Positions 9,776 through 23,100 of a stretch of 64,000 bases of DNA are shown here, in pieces. The notes under the pieces are model-generated. The model was not told the DNA's origin, made no database searches, and saw nothing but the letters and a program-made list of their open reading frames with translations. Within the stretch, counting starts at the first letter, position 1. Each line of letters begins with the position of its first letter. The position numbers and the translations under genes are program-made. Where the stretch lies: NCBI GenBank assembly GCA_026545765.1, contig JAIFAC010000168.1, positions 92,464 through 156,463 on the forward strand. Reading direction: 5' to 3'. The stretch is from Plantago major. Its lineage: Eukaryota; Streptophyta; Magnoliopsida; Lamiales; Plantaginaceae.

Positions 9776-10480
9776 TTCGAATAATCAATGAACCTCAAAT
9801 AAGTTATTCTGGCAGACTGGCACTGACTGAAGATCAAAAAACACTAGCAGAGTTGTGCACCATCTGGTTGTGCTCCTTATATTTGATGACTTTTTTCTCT
9901 CTTGGGCAAGAGCAAAATGCATTGAAATGAACATGGTTTTGTTCTCCCATGTTTGATGTATTTGATGATTCTTTCTTTTTTTTTTTAGCGTGTAAAGATC
10001 ATTGGCTGCATGCTGTTTCCATCACACCTTGCTGCCAATGTTTTTTATTAAGTGTGTAATGTTTGATTTGGAAATAAGACACCAATGGTATGCAACTCCT
10101 CACAGAAGTGACCTAACTCAATAAGACACCAATGGTATCGAATTTGTGAAAGATAACACAAGTAAAAGAAGCGTAAGAAGCAAGCGTGCACAACTCAAGT
10201 TCTTCACACAACCAAGCTATGGGATTTTATAGCATAATTGAGAAGCATTATTGATTTTACAGATTTGGCATAAATGCAGATTAAAGAAAACGTTTGGCAG
10301 CTGAAATAGCAGCCAAGTCCGAGCTAAATAACTCTAAACATAGAAAATAGAATCTCAAAACTATTCTCCTACTATGCACAACAGCGTTTCTAGTCTGCAT
10401 AGGTTAAAAACTATGTACAATTGGTCGACTTCATAACTAAACTTGACAGCAAATCATAACTCATCAACCAGAATCCAATG
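9776..10480. other. 3' flanks of thioredoxin and DnaJ genes
   Basis: The convergent 3' ends of the two genes face each other here. A long T tract occurs near 9970-9986. No further open frame or repeat was recognised. Confidence 0.6.
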
Positions 10481-13242
10481 TTAATAGGACTTCCGGCCCA
10501 GAACCCTCCTCAAATCTGATTTTTGATCTGCAGTTAATCTTGAGGGGAACTTCACATCAAACTTGATCCTCAAATTTCCATATCTGCCAGGCTCTTTGGA
10601 TATGGGCATTCCTTCATTTTCGATCACCATTTCATGGCCAGGTTTGACAATATAAGATACTGTGACAGGTAAATCTCTTCCATCCAAAGTAGCTATGTGG
10701 AGGGTTTTCCCTGTGAGAGCATCAACTAGAGAGATCTTCTGGTGGAGGATTAGATCATTACCATCTCTCTTAAAAACAGCATGGGGCTTCTCATCAACAA
10801 CGAAGATTAGGTCTCCTGGGGCAGCACCACGGGTGTGGTTCCCCTTTTCAGGGAAGGTGATCTTTGTACCCTTTTTCCAGCCAGGTTTAATATCTATAAC
10901 CAATACCTCTTCAACAGTGCTTGGTTTGCTGTGATAACCACTCGTTTGTAAGTACAGACTTAAAGAGGCAAAAATTAAAATAAAAGAAAACGGAGAAAGA
11001 AAAAATCAAAATACTGCACATAAGAATCATTGCATGCATAACACGGTAAGAGTTTCAAATCCTGATTCAATATCCATGACCAAAGATGGAGACAAGATAT
11101 ATCATATTAATACAGACAAACACAAATGCTGTGATGCTCTTTTAAAATCGTGATGTATCAATAGATCCAAAGAAAACAGGAACTTCTATTATTTGGCATC
11201 CCGTGAGTCTTGTGCAGATCTAAACTAAGTTTTGGAAACTGGATGTAGCCTAATCTCTACATATGATGCAGGCATATCAGTCATTCATCCTAATGGATAC
11301 ATAAAAACTCAGCAGTACAAAACAATCTAAAGTAACTTAAGTAGAGAATGTATGGAAAAATTTTCTGCTACAACATAAAAGGTCAGCAAAGCTTAAAGCT
11401 CAATTGTAGATAATGTCTGAGAGTTGATACGTGGCAAAAACCAGTCTGAAAAGACAATTTATCTCAATGCCATACGTTACGAAGACTTATTTGAATTCTG
11501 GAATTTGAACAGGAAATGCAGAAACATATAAATCTATCATCCATGAAACAAGAATCATAGGTTCGACTTCAAATTTTATTCTTATATTTAAGTTCAGACA
11601 TCGAAGTACAAAATATGTTTTGGGTCTTTGATTATCACTTTAATATACTGACCAGATTAAAGGAACGAAAATCAACTAAAACAGAAAATTACAGGTTCAG
11701 TAATAAACGGAGAAGAGCAAAAATTAGCAAATTGGCTCTAATAGTGTATCGCTTGAACCACAAAAACCATGACTCCAAGCTAAAGGACCCCTTGCAAACT
11801 TCATCGTGCAAATCTCATAGCAAACCATTATTTATTAGTCTGTGTGATTCAATGAAGATGTAGGGTCCGAGAAATAAGACTGTTTCTAATCAAGTTTACC
11901 AATCAGAGAATTTATATGGGGAACCAAGTCTGTTACCATTTAATTAATTGCAACATCAAGTTCACATATCTGTCACTGCACCATCACATGGTCTATATGA
12001 AAAATCACAGTTTGATATGGACAACTTAAACGTAGCAGACGTGTCAGAATTTCAAGTAATTACAGGAAAAGAAACATCCAAGTAAGTATATCACTAGGGT
12101 ACTATTAAGATAGTGGTACGGGGTACGCGTTCAACATATAAACTTAGCTTCAGCGCTCATGGTAGGGAATTTAATTATAAATTGTCATATCAAGATCTCC
12201 ATGGAGCTGTAAAGTTGAGCTGTGACCACTCACTTATGGCAGTATAAACATTGCAGATAATATCAATCCGCAACCGCAACTATCCTCAAGCTGAAACAGC
12301 CAGGAATTTGCACGCATAAACCCATAATATTAAACAGAAGTGAGAACCTAACCAAAATTGTGCTCAGAACCATTGACATGTACAGAAATTAGAACACCAC
12401 TACAGTATGGCCTAAAGAAATCACAATCGTTAACCTTCAGAAATGTCCAATGATGAATACTCAGCTAACAGAATCAGATTCAAAGTGACAAAACTAGACA
12501 ATTAATAACATCTCAATACTCAGTTAATAGAGTCAGACCTGGATGTTTGTCACAGATTTCCGCGTAATCTAATCTGCCACTTACTGAATCATTCACATTA
12601 ATTACGAACTTTATCAACAAAATTCACAATCAACAATGCAAACGCATACTGAATCTCATCAATCAAAGTTACCAAACACAAAGTTAAAACATCCAATCAC
12701 ACAGCTACCAAAATCAATCACTAAAAAGTCAATCAATCAGAAACCAAAAAAAACAACAAATCAGATCACCAAAATGCAAAAAACGAACATAATTACCCAG
12801 ATTGATCAAGCACAGTCCTGGACAGCTTCATCTTCTTCCTGAAACCCTTATACAGCTCCTCGAGAGTACACGGCAGATTCTCCTCCTTGGGCTTATTCTT
12901 CCCCACCTCACCGTCGCCAAAAAACTCATCGAAGATATCCTCCGCATTCCTCGGCCTGAACTTGTACCCATACCCCCTCGCCTCCGATGTCGGAGTCGTC
13001 GGCGTGTAGGAACCGGACTTGAGCCCTTCCTCCCCGTACGTATTGTAGATCTGACGCTTCTTAGGGTCACTGAGCACATCATACGCCTCACTAATCTGCT
13101 TGAACTTGGCCTCGGCGAGCTCGGTGTTAACCGCGTTCTTATCAGGATGCCACTTCATCGCCAATCGCTTGTAGGATCTCTTGACATCCTCATCGGTGGC
13201 ATCGCGGCTGATTTTGAGTATGTTGTAGTAGTCGACGCCCAT
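10481..13242 (-). CDS. Type II J-domain co-chaperone (DNAJB-like), two exons
   Basis: Exon 1 is 13242-12797 and exon 2 is 10928-10481, separated by a 1.87-kb GT-AG intron; together they give 298 codons including stop, with the frame kept across the junction (DQSGKPSTVEEV). J proteins deliver clients to Hsp70 and stimulate its ATPase. The J domain is complete, with HPD at residues 32-34 (MKWHPDKN) and DVLSDPKKRQIY. The C-terminal domain has LPCTLEELYKGFRKKMKLSR, IKPGWKKGTKITFPEKGN, DLIFVVDEKPHAVFKRDGND, LDGRDLP and GMPISKEP, all typical of the DNAJB1 class. There is no zinc-finger region, hence type II. The glycine-phenylalanine linker between the two domains is unusually short and poor in glycine, making the protein about 40 residues shorter than common family members. 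No frame breaks were seen. Cytosolic location is likely, as no targeting signal is visible. Confidence 0.93.
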
Positions 13243-15255
13243 TTCTGGAAGGCGACTTGGTGTTTTCCGGTGAGAGCTAGGCGCAGGGTAGTGGAAAGGC
13301 GAGTGGTGGAGCTAACGTGCGCATATAGAGGATGAGATTTGAAAAAGGGAGTTTGTTTTGTGAAAATGATTATGAAGGAGGAAGTTAAGTTTGTTTTTGT
13401 ATTCACTCACTAGAAGGTTGGTTTGGTTGCTTTGCTTTGGAAGAAAGTGACGGTAGAGGCGTGAATTCCTAGGGCGTGTTTGTTTGGGTTTCATTGGAAT
13501 GTTCCTGTTTAATTAATTAAATACAACAATAGCTTATTTATTATTACTGTCATTAGTACTCTTAACTGTTTGTTATACTTGGTCATAACTAATTTTCCTA
13601 CTTTTCCTCTATACTACACTCCACTCTAACTAATTTCCTATTTTTCATCCCCACATTTCACTATCACTGCTGCACCCAAATTGACTGACTATTTCTTTTT
13701 CCATATTGAGTTGATTTCAAATTTCCGGCTCATAATTTTGATTTTGGGTCCAGCATAAATAGTTGATAACTTAGAGGTTTTGATCGGATAGTTTCTAAAT
13801 TAGTTGTTAGATGCTTATTAAATTAATTAGTTATTAAATTGATTTGTTAAATGTATAAAGGTCAGTCGGTTTATAAGCTATCAACTAAGTGTTCAGGTAA
13901 CTATTATGTTTATAAAACTAGATGATAAGCTAGTTGCTAACTCTTGAGGTAGCTTTTTTTTTTTCAAGTGTTCGATAAATCAATGGCTAATTTATATGAC
14001 TAAACAAAACTAATCATATAGTTTGTTTTTCTAAGAAACTAGCTTCAAGTGGAAACATATTTATTTTGAAAGTGAATTTATGGAATGTATAATTTGCCGG
14101 ATAGTTAGTGCTATGCATACACGTAATGGAAAATGAAAATGATTTAAGTTATTTGTGATGATGGGGTTACAATCATAAATAGTTTTAACGATGGCATAAT
14201 TCAAACCGCATATAAATTCAGTTATAGTCCAACAACTCGAATTATAGCCAATATGGTCTGTATTTAATGATTACCAACCATAATGGAAGTAGTATCAACA
14301 AATATAAATACATTTTATTTTTAGCCAATGTCATCTAGTTCGACTGGATAGGAATAGCCAAATTGGCATTAGTGACTTAAGAGAGAATGGGTTCCAAATT
14401 ATGGTACTCTGAGTTAAATTCATATAGATTAAGTATATATTGATTATTTATTATTACAAAGTTTTAAAAGATTCACTTGTCATTAAAGAAAGTCTAAGAG
14501 TCTGAGTGGGTTCAATTTTTTGAATTTTTAATCTATTTATTCAATTTCACGGATTAACGGGTTGCTGACTTGTAAGGCCACATGTTACACGACTGTTCAT
14601 CCATGTCTCACCGTCCAGCCAACTTGGAAGAACAACCGCTGATGATAGCTTTTCTTCCAAGTTTGGTTGACGACCAAGTATGGATCCATGGATTTGGGAG
14701 CCAGAATAAACACTTTACACTTGGAAATGGAATTAGGATTAGAACCGGTAGATTAAGGAATATGGTCATATTTAAGATCAGAAATTGTATCCAAGGATGT
14801 AATCAATATGGATATACTACATAGACTATAATAATACATACTCGCTTCTTGACTCAAGAATTTTTTGTCTTCGTCTTCGATTTCTCAATGAAAATGGATA
14901 ATTGTTGTTGATGATTTATGAAGATTAATCCATGAATAAAAATTAATGATTTAGTATATGTTATTTTCGTCGATCCGAATCGAATAAATGATCGAATTTA
15001 AATGAATCAATTTATTTTTAGTATAAATAAACAACTAAGTAGAACTAAGTCTTAATTATATAGAGTTAGAAAATAATATTGGGGTATTATGTAAATTTAA
15101 AAGTTTTAGGATTTGTCCTGCAATTAACATTAACTAAATTTTATTACAGTTATCAGGTAAGTTACCAATCAAATTAATTATTATTTTTTTTAGGAGAGTT
15201 ACCAATCAATATCTTTAAATTTCATCCCGAATTTGTTGGACAGTACGAATTCAGA
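13243..15255. other. Intergenic region upstream of DnaJ and PPR genes
   Basis: 13243-13500 is the probable promoter and leader of the DnaJ gene. The remainder is AT-rich. A possible tRNA-derived SINE remnant lies at 14330-14450, with an A-box-like TAGTTCGACTGGATA (14336-14350) and a weak B box GGTTCCAAAT (14390-14399). An 80-codon open frame at 14582-14824 has no recognisable family. Confidence 0.45.
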
Positions 15256-17077
15256 ATGGCGACGGTTTTAGTCACCGCGCCACCAGCGCCGCCGCATCCG
15301 ACCACCACAAACCACCGTGTGGTCGACATCCTAACCCAATCCACGACCGTCTCAATCCCTCACCTCAAACAAATCCACGCCCACATCCTCCGCACTTTGC
15401 CACCACCTGACCAGAGTCACGACACACTCTTTCTCCATAGCAGATTTCTTCACTTCTCCTCCTTAATTACAAGACCTCACCTACACTTCCCACCTCTTCC
15501 ACCAAATCCCCAACCCCAACACATTCATCTACAACACTCTCATCAGAGCATATGCTCATAGCAAACTCCACAAACACCTTGCTTTCCCACTTTTCAAGGA
15601 CTTGCTGGATAACCAGACCTTACTTACTGATAAGCATACATTTCCGTTTGTACTCAAGGCATGTGCTTACATGTTCGCTTTGAGAGAAGGGGAACAGGCT
15701 CATGCTCATGTTCTCAAACGTGGGTTTACTCCAGATGTTTATGTTAACAATAGTTTGATTCATTTCTATGCTTCGTGTGGGTGTTCTGAGAGTGCCAGGA
15801 AGGTGTTTGATAAAATGCCGGAGAGAAGCGTGGTTTCGTGGAATGCAATTATCGACGCGCTTGTGCGGCTGGGTGAGTTTTCGGAGCGTTGAGGAGATTT
15901 GGGGAGATGAATGAATGGTTTGAGCCTGATGGGTACACGTTGCAGAGTGTGATTGATGCTTGCGCTGGTTTGGGGGTGTTGTCGATGGGGATATGGGCTC
16001 ATGCTTATGTGTTGAGGAAGTGTGGGGTTGGTCCTGGTTTTGATGTTCTGATATATACAGAACTCTTTGGTGGAGATGTATAGCAAGTGTGGGTCGATGA
16101 GAATGGCCTTACAGGTGTTTCAGGGGATGAGTAGACAGGATGTTAACTCTTGGAACGCTGTTATTTTAGGTCTCGCAGCACATGGAGAGTCTGAGAGAGT
16201 CTTTAAGTACTTTGATCGGATGGTTAATGAAAGAAATGTGCAGCCGAATTCGATCACATTTGTTGGTGTCCTGAGTGCATGTAATCATAGAGGCTTGGTA
16301 GATGAGGGTCGTAAATATTTTGATATGATGGTGAACCAGTACAATATAAAGCCAGTATTGCAGCACTATGGTTGCCTAACGGACCTTCTAGCACGCAGTG
16401 GAAAAATTGACGAAGCACTTGAAGTTGTGTCGAACATGCCGATGAAACCTGATGCTGTAATTTGGAGAAGTCTTGTTGATTCGAGCTGTAAGAATTGTGA
16501 AGGTTTGGAGCTTTCTCAAGATATAGCAAAACAGATTATGGCAGCTAAAGGGAGTGGAACAAGTGGAGATTATGTTCATCTTTCGAAAGTATTTGCATCT
16601 GCAGATAAATGGGACGAAGCCGGGTTGGTCAGGAAATTGATGAGTGACAAGGGCATTAACAGAGAGCCTGGTTGTAGTTCTATTGAATTGAACGGCATTG
16701 TTCATGAATTTTTCGTAGGGGATACAACTCATCCGCATACCAAGGAAATTTATGAGTTCTTGAATGTGATTGAAGAAAGATTGAAGTTAGCTGGACATGT
16801 TCCCGACTTCTCTCAAGCAACATTGGTTGATGAAGGTGATGAAGGGAAAACAAATACGCTCAGTCTTCACAGTGAAAAACTGGCCATTGCTTTTGGTCTT
16901 ATAAACTCGAAACCTGGGGCAACGATTCGTGTTTTTAAGAACCTGCGCATTTGCAGTGACTGCCATAAGTTCACTAAATTAGTATCCAAGGTATTTGATG
17001 TAGAGATAATCATGAGAGATCGTCTACGGTTTCACCATTTTAGCAGGGGTCTGTGTTCTTGTAAAGACTTCTGGTAA
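15256..17077 (+). pseudogene. DYW-class PPR protein, copy 1, frame-broken
   Basis: Without the breaks this intronless gene would encode roughly 600 residues. PLS-class DYW proteins bind organellar RNA and, through the DYW deaminase domain, edit C to U. Visible parts are the leader (HLKQIHAHIL), PPR units such as ALREGEQAHAHVLKRGF, YVNNSLIHFYASCG, KMPERSVVSWNAIIDALVRL and SRQDVNSWNAVILGLAAHG, then E/E+ motifs (GCSSIELNGIVHEFFVGD) and the DYW domain with [15 protein letters not shown] (HxE), CSDCH and C-terminal CKDFW (DFW instead of DYW). Three breaks separate the frames: four extra bases near 15470, a missing base near 15885 and four extra bases near 16055, as judged from copy 2 at 33135-34942. 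The second half, 16067-17077, is open for 336 codons to the natural stop. Pseudogene or consensus error cannot be separated here. Confidence 0.88.
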
Positions 17078-18204
17078 AGGCGGTTGTTAGTATTACTGGC
17101 AATACTCTTTGAGTCTGGCCTCTATTTGTTGGACAAAGTAAAATATGTTGATTTGCAGGAACCACTAGTGCTAATGTGCTATATGTCACTTGGAATATTT
17201 AGAAAGCATGAAGCAATCTCATAACTCATAATAAGTCTGTTCAACTTGAATTCATATTTGTTGTTGGAGTAAATTTCAGCCATATTTCACCTCATGCTTT
17301 GTTGAAGGAAGCTACAGAGTAGCTTCAACAATTTATTTAGTAAAACTAATTGATAAACTAGTTAATACCTTATTAGGTAGCCAAAACCGAGAGCTGGAAA
17401 GTTGTGCGAAACACATTGATTGTTTATGTTATTAGTTGTCACGTAATCTCAGGTCCTCATGTGATGTTTATGATTTTGATCATGCATGTGGTGGGTGAGC
17501 AACCTTCCTACTCCATTTATTTTGTGTAATTATGAAAAAGAAAGATATATGAATTCTTGCGTACGTAGAACTATAGAAATAGTCATTTGTAGATAACCTT
17601 GATGATTAATCTGAATTGTCCTTCGATTAAGATGTTCCTATCATGCTTGATTGTCCTTGCTGTTTTAGCAAAGTGGTTTTGGGTACACTATCATTTTTGT
17701 CCAGCTATTGATTAAGGTATTCCAGGCTTTAAATACATAAAATTAATTCCATTTGACATAAGTATGTAACAACTCTCCATAGAAGTCCGAGGTTCCAATA
17801 GACTCACCTAACACTCGTTCGCAGATTTATTACATGCAGATACAATCATCCACAGCCAAGCCAACACAAATGGCGATGGAAGCTAGCAAGAACTGCTATA
17901 TGCTGTGCCTTAGAACACTTCATTCTATGTTTCTAGATATATGCCTTATAACCATATGCATTTGATATCGCTTTAGGATTAACAAGCTTCGCATTGAAAA
18001 TCGCTTATTTGTCTCTGGTTTATTCTATGCTAATACTCCTGCTTCAAGCTGATCAATACCTGCTCATACAACAAAATGCAGATAAAAGGTGTCAAAATCA
18101 AAGACCATCTAATTCAATCTTATGACTGTAATATATGAGTTGAGCTAACAACAGGGTGGAACAAGCAAGAAACTGAAGATAAATTTAGACTTTAAAACCG
18201 ATGT
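17078..18204. other. Spacer between PPR and DUF569 genes, copy 1
   Basis: AT-rich, no open frame of note. It contains the 3' flanks of both convergent genes and is repeated almost base for base at 34943-36092, so it belongs to the duplicated block. Confidence 0.7.
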
Positions 18205-19781
18205 TCAGAATGAAATTTTACCTTCTGAGGATGAGGGAACCACAACAATGTGCATAGTTGCATTATTGGGAGGAAGTTGCAGACGCAGAGGATATAGCTT
18301 CCCATTAAGAGGATCATGCGTGCATACTGTGATACCATCAAGTCCTAACTCTGCCTCCAGCCTCTTTGTCAGCTCTTGCACCCCATTTCCCTTGAATGTA
18401 ATGCATAGTTCCTCAAACCCCTCGTCTATCTCTCCATGTTCATTGGCTATATGATAGTAAATTAACCGTCCATCTGAGCCCTTTGGTGGTGAGTGAACCA
18501 TTGAATCATTTGACTGCACAATACCCCAAAATGTTACAACACAGCATACAACTAAGACATATCCCAATATATTGAGTAACTAGAACCCGATTTAGACCTT
18601 TTTTTACTTTAGATACCACTTGTTAACCGAAGAATATGCTAAAATTAATAATGTGCACCGTGTAGAGTCAAATGATAACCTGAGAGAGACCAATGCATAA
18701 ACTACACAGACCATATATATATCAATTGCCCAAATGCTTCGAACATCCGAGCATCCCCCCACCCCCACATCCATAATCCTCAAATTTTGTGCTAGGCAGA
18801 TTTTATTAGTATGCTCACTTTAGGGAACAGCCCAATAGAATCAGATTCCCCTTCATATTCCATTCTCCAAAAATCCATTCACCATTTACTAAATATTCAA
18901 CAATGTTATCAAATTCCATTATCCTTCAAGTCCAATTCAAATCAACAACAAACACTAGGTACGTCTCGAACAAAAACCGAATAATTCCCCTTGAATTACC
19001 TGAAACATATCCCAAAACCGAGATTCTAAGTCCATCTCTAGGCCTGAACTATATACTACTCACTTTAGCTGAATATTCCAACACAGAACAAGCTTCCACT
19101 TCACACCCAACCCATCAATTCAAATGAATATTCAACAGACAACAATCATATCAATTATCCCAATTCAAATCACCAAATCGAATATACAAAATGCAGAATC
19201 AACAACCAAAATGAGCAATCAAAATAAAATTACCTCTTGCCTAGAGAAGCTAGCAGACTGATCAGAAAAGCTCGTAGTCGGCGAACCGGAATCCGAAGCA
19301 GCATAATTCGTCACCTTCTCAGTCGGAGCTTCCAAAATCTCAACGACATGAACCTCCCACTGAATCCACTCCTGAGTGGCCGTCCGATGCGGAATATCAT
19401 GAGTCACCGAGTTTCTCCACGGAGGCAACCCACCATTAGCCCTCAAATACTGCCCATACCTAGTCTTCAGCTTCACAGCCCCATTCTCCTTAATCGGCTC
19501 CCACTCGACCGAGCTGTCGAGCCGGTTGGGCCGGGTCTGGGTCACCTTGCGACCGGTCATGCCGAGGAGAACGGGGTGATTCGACGCGGTGAGGTACTTG
19601 TTGTAGCAGGATTTGAGGCGGATGATGTGGTCGGAGGTGGGGAGAAACTTGACTGTCCATTTGGCGGATCTGGATGAGCCGTTTTTGTCTTGGGTGACGG
19701 ACTCCTCTCGTCGTCGGCCGTGAGGTACTTGTCGTGGGAAGATTTGAGGCGTACGACTTTGGCGTTGTGGAAGAGGTCCAT
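18205..19781 (-). pseudogene. DUF569 (actin-cross-linking-like) gene, copy 1, one frameshift
   Basis: Exon 1 runs 19781-19234 and exon 2 18513-18205, with canonical GT-AG borders. DUF569 proteins have beta-trefoil (fascin-like) repeats; their cellular role is poorly known. Exon 1 begins MDLFHNAKVVRLKSSHDKYL and continues with SDHIIRLKSCYNKYLTASN, LLGMTGRKVTQT, VEWEPIKENGAVKLKTRYGQ and ANGGLPPWRNSVTHDIPHRT. Exon 2 has GRLIYYHIANEHGEIDEGFE, ELCITFKGNGVQELTKRLE and LYPLRLQLPPNNATMHIVVV. Two extra bases after codon 24 (TADDE) throw the first exon out of frame, and the same extra CT is present in copy 2 at 37887. The exon 2 end may be spliced further (a GT follows SSSE), so the stop at 18205 is one option. 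Confidence 0.85.
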
Positions 19782-20039
19782 TGCTGTTGTTCTTGGGTGT
19801 TTCGGTGTTGCTGGTTTGAAGCTTGTGCTGAAGGATATCTGGAGAAACAAAACAAAACAAAAACAATGGATTGGTTGTTTGTTTATCAATTGTGAAGGAT
19901 TGAAATGAATTTTGTGATGATCGATGATGCTATATATGTTAACGATGACTGAGAGAGAAGGGAAAGTTGTTGACGAGTTGTGAATTTGGACAGGAGAGCA
20001 GCCAAGTCAATAAATGGACTACTGTCAGAAACGCGGTCA

Positions 20040-20042
20040 TCA
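20040..20042. other. Empty target site for the Harbinger element
   Basis: The sequence around the single TCA (GCGGTCATCAGTTTTCACC) matches both flanks of the element at 38232-47687, where TCA is present on each side. This copy therefore preserves the uninserted state. Confidence 0.8.
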
Positions 20043-20160
20043 GTTTTCACCTTTTGACGGTTTCGCAACTGGCCAAAACGAGTTTCCCGTTTTCTATTTT
20101 TGTTTCTTTTTACTATTCTTTCCATACAAAATGTCGCTAAATAACTTATACAAAACAAAC

Positions 20161-23100
20161 TTTATCGTTAAGAAATTCACCGATATATAATATTGTGTAT
20201 GAAAGGTGTCAGAATTGTTACGAATATTTTGTTTTAAAAATGCAAGATTCGTATAATTTAATCAACCAAATTCAACACAAAAGTGAACATAAATTATTAA
20301 TTATTAAATAGTAAAACGAAGTGAAAAGAAAAATTAGAAAACAAAAAAGATACAAAACATAAATATATGAAAAAAGCATGTCCTACATCATAATATTAAA
20401 GGGGACTACCACAAATACAAAAGATTTTTCTCTACATGGAAAAGTTGTAGTCTTGTAGAAAATGTTTGAGCAAACATGTTGTCTTGATAATTGATATATC
20501 ATATGTCATGCAATAGGATAAGCATAGAAACTGATCCTTAAAATGAAGAAAAAGATAGGGCCGAACTTGAGACGTGTTTTCCTAGTACTAAGCTTTTAAT
20601 TTCATAAACTTCTTGTCTAAGCAATAAGAATGGGGCCATTACTAATTTACTACCCAAATCAAAGTTTTCGTGTTATCCTTGCAAAGTTTCAACATTGCTC
20701 ATTCATAATACATGAATGAATTTGACGTGTTCATACTTCACCAAATGGTGTCTGTTACAAATTGATTTGTTAATCAGTTTTCAGTAAGTAAAAAAGGGGT
20801 CTTGCTTTCAGACGTTCGATATAAGAAAATTAAAATCACTAATAACAGAAAGAAAATCAGATTAATTAAATGTGTTAGTACACTCTATGCAGCGTAGAGG
20901 TTTTAATTTTACATTGAAAAAGTGGACTAAAATTACAATGAATTCATAGCATTCATCAGTTAATTATCCAACTCATAAATTAATAAGCAAAACATCAGTA
21001 TTAGCCTATTATACTATGTTATCTTCATCTTAAAACTCATTTAATTCAGATTCATTCAGTTCTGTTTAGTTATATTTTATACTACAATTCAATTCAGTTC
21101 AGTTCAGACGATTCTGAAAAAGAAATATATATATTGCAAACAAAGTTGTTTCAATAAAAGTGGTATCTGAAGATAATAATAAGAACGTGCAAAGAATCAG
21201 AGAAATCTGAACAAGGTTGTCTCTGATTCAAAACATAGTTCCGCTAAGACTACAGACAAAAGATAAGACATTCATTAAATGCACGGATGAGATGTCGAAC
21301 AAAAGCAACGGTAGCTTCAAGAAGAAGACAAACCTCACATAAAGATTATACATGATATCAATAGTTTGAATTTGATTTAAGCCTAACGGATACTATTCAA
21401 ACAGCACTCAAATTCATCTATAAATATCAACACTTAGACTGCCTGAGAATACACACAGAACCTTAGACACAACCTTAGACTCTGATACTTAACTGAACTA
21501 GACTCCAGACTTTATACCTGAATCAATTACCAATTTGGACAGTCTAACTAGTACTCATTGAGACCGGAACCATCACGGATTTTATTTTAAAATGCATTGT
21601 ATCACAATCTACCCACTTCAATAATCCACACCCTTGGTTAACCTTTTTGGGACGTACAATTTCTCGTCCAGTCCAATTTAAGATTGTTCATAGCAATTAG
21701 ATCACGTTTTGAAGTTATTACAAATGAAAATTTCCCATATAACTTTGTTATAAAATGGAAACATGATTCAGTACCATATAAAATGGAATTGTACAGTATC
21801 ATACTATCTTATTGGGCCAAGTTGTAAAGTGTCAACCATAAGCTCTTGTAGGGATCATGAGAGGATATACTTGGCAAAGGTGACATCTGAAACCTAACTT
21901 AAGGATCAAAATTTGTCACACGATTAATTATTGTACCAGTAGTGTATAAAATAATGCATCCTCATTATCTTGCACGAATGAAATTACCCAACTAGTGTCC
22001 ACCACTAGCTAGGTCCATTACCTTTACAAAAGCCACACTCACAACAAAAAGAAGAACTTGATCTTTTATATAATTTCAAAACTTTTAATCTTCAGACTTT
22101 ATCAACAAAAAGAAACAAATCCAGAATTAAACATACACCAATCACACATATTTTAACCTCGTGACCATTGATGTTAACTTCGCGATTAAAAGAAAACTCC
22201 AAATTAAAATTATCTATTTTTAGAAAGGGACCCATAGACAATTATATTGAGTTAACGTGTGTGTGATCAACACGATTATAATTGATATGATCTATGACTC
22301 ATTCTCCAAGTGTACGAGAATCACTAGATATCTACAATCATAAATTAGAGTATTGTCCTTATATTATCCTTAAAAGCATTAAATTAATAATCCTGTAGTG
22401 TAAACCTCAGCTTCTTTTTCTATCTTGATTTTACTATATGTTATTTTAATACATTAAATGTGTTGCTTAGAGAGAAGTAAACAAATGTGTTGAACGACGT
22501 TTCGTCGTATCTCATAGCTGCAACAGCATTGAAGTCAGATTTTGTTGCCAAGTGACATTTGACTAAATTGGATACGCACATACATAATTTAGTTGGAAGA
22601 CTTAAGATTATTAGAAATAATGCAAAATTTAATATTGATGCAAGACAAATAGGGCTTTTCTCGATAATAAGTCACGCGGTAAAGTCTAATCAATACAAAT
22701 TTGGGTAAATTAGTCGGCCTTCTTTAGCTAGGTCATCAATATGGGACTTACAACTAGCCAACTAGGCGAGAAGGTTATGTGGAACAATAAACATATGCTT
22801 GAGGAGAAGTGTAGCATCTATAAACTAAACTATTTGAATGATCTGTGAAAATAAATGTTATCGATACAAGGAATTTTTTATCGATTGATATGTGAAAACA
22901 AATTTTGTAAGTATTTATTCGTGTAGACGGTAGAGTTCTAGCTATATCGTATTTGCTCGTTTATAGTTATATGTCATTTCGGTTCATGGTTATATATATT
23001 TCTACTCATATGAGTCCCAACTAATACATGCCACATTAAAAAGTAAATGAATTTGACATTTAATATCATAAAGAAATGTAACAAGTTTAATTTCATGATG

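Larger units (their letters stand above)
15251..20085. repeat. Duplicated block, copy 1 (PPR + DUF569)
   Basis: This segment is repeated at 33131-38231 with the same gene order and orientation, including the intergenic spacer (17078-18204 against 34943-36092). Similarity resumes at 47691-47735 after the Harbinger insertion of copy 2. In copy 2 a retroelement segment replaces 18690-19565. Confidence 0.9.

Noticed and set aside
12802..13335. 177-codon plus-strand open frame
   Set aside because: Opposite strand of DnaJ exon 1, which is clearly the coding strand (J domain with HPD).
14582..14824. 80-codon open frame
   Set aside because: No family features, no promoter or homologous copy; expected by chance in a region of this size.
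19490..19889. Arg/Pro/Ser-rich frames overlapping DUF569 exon 1
   Set aside because: They are the shifted frames of the DUF569 exon; only the pieces matching the family were used.
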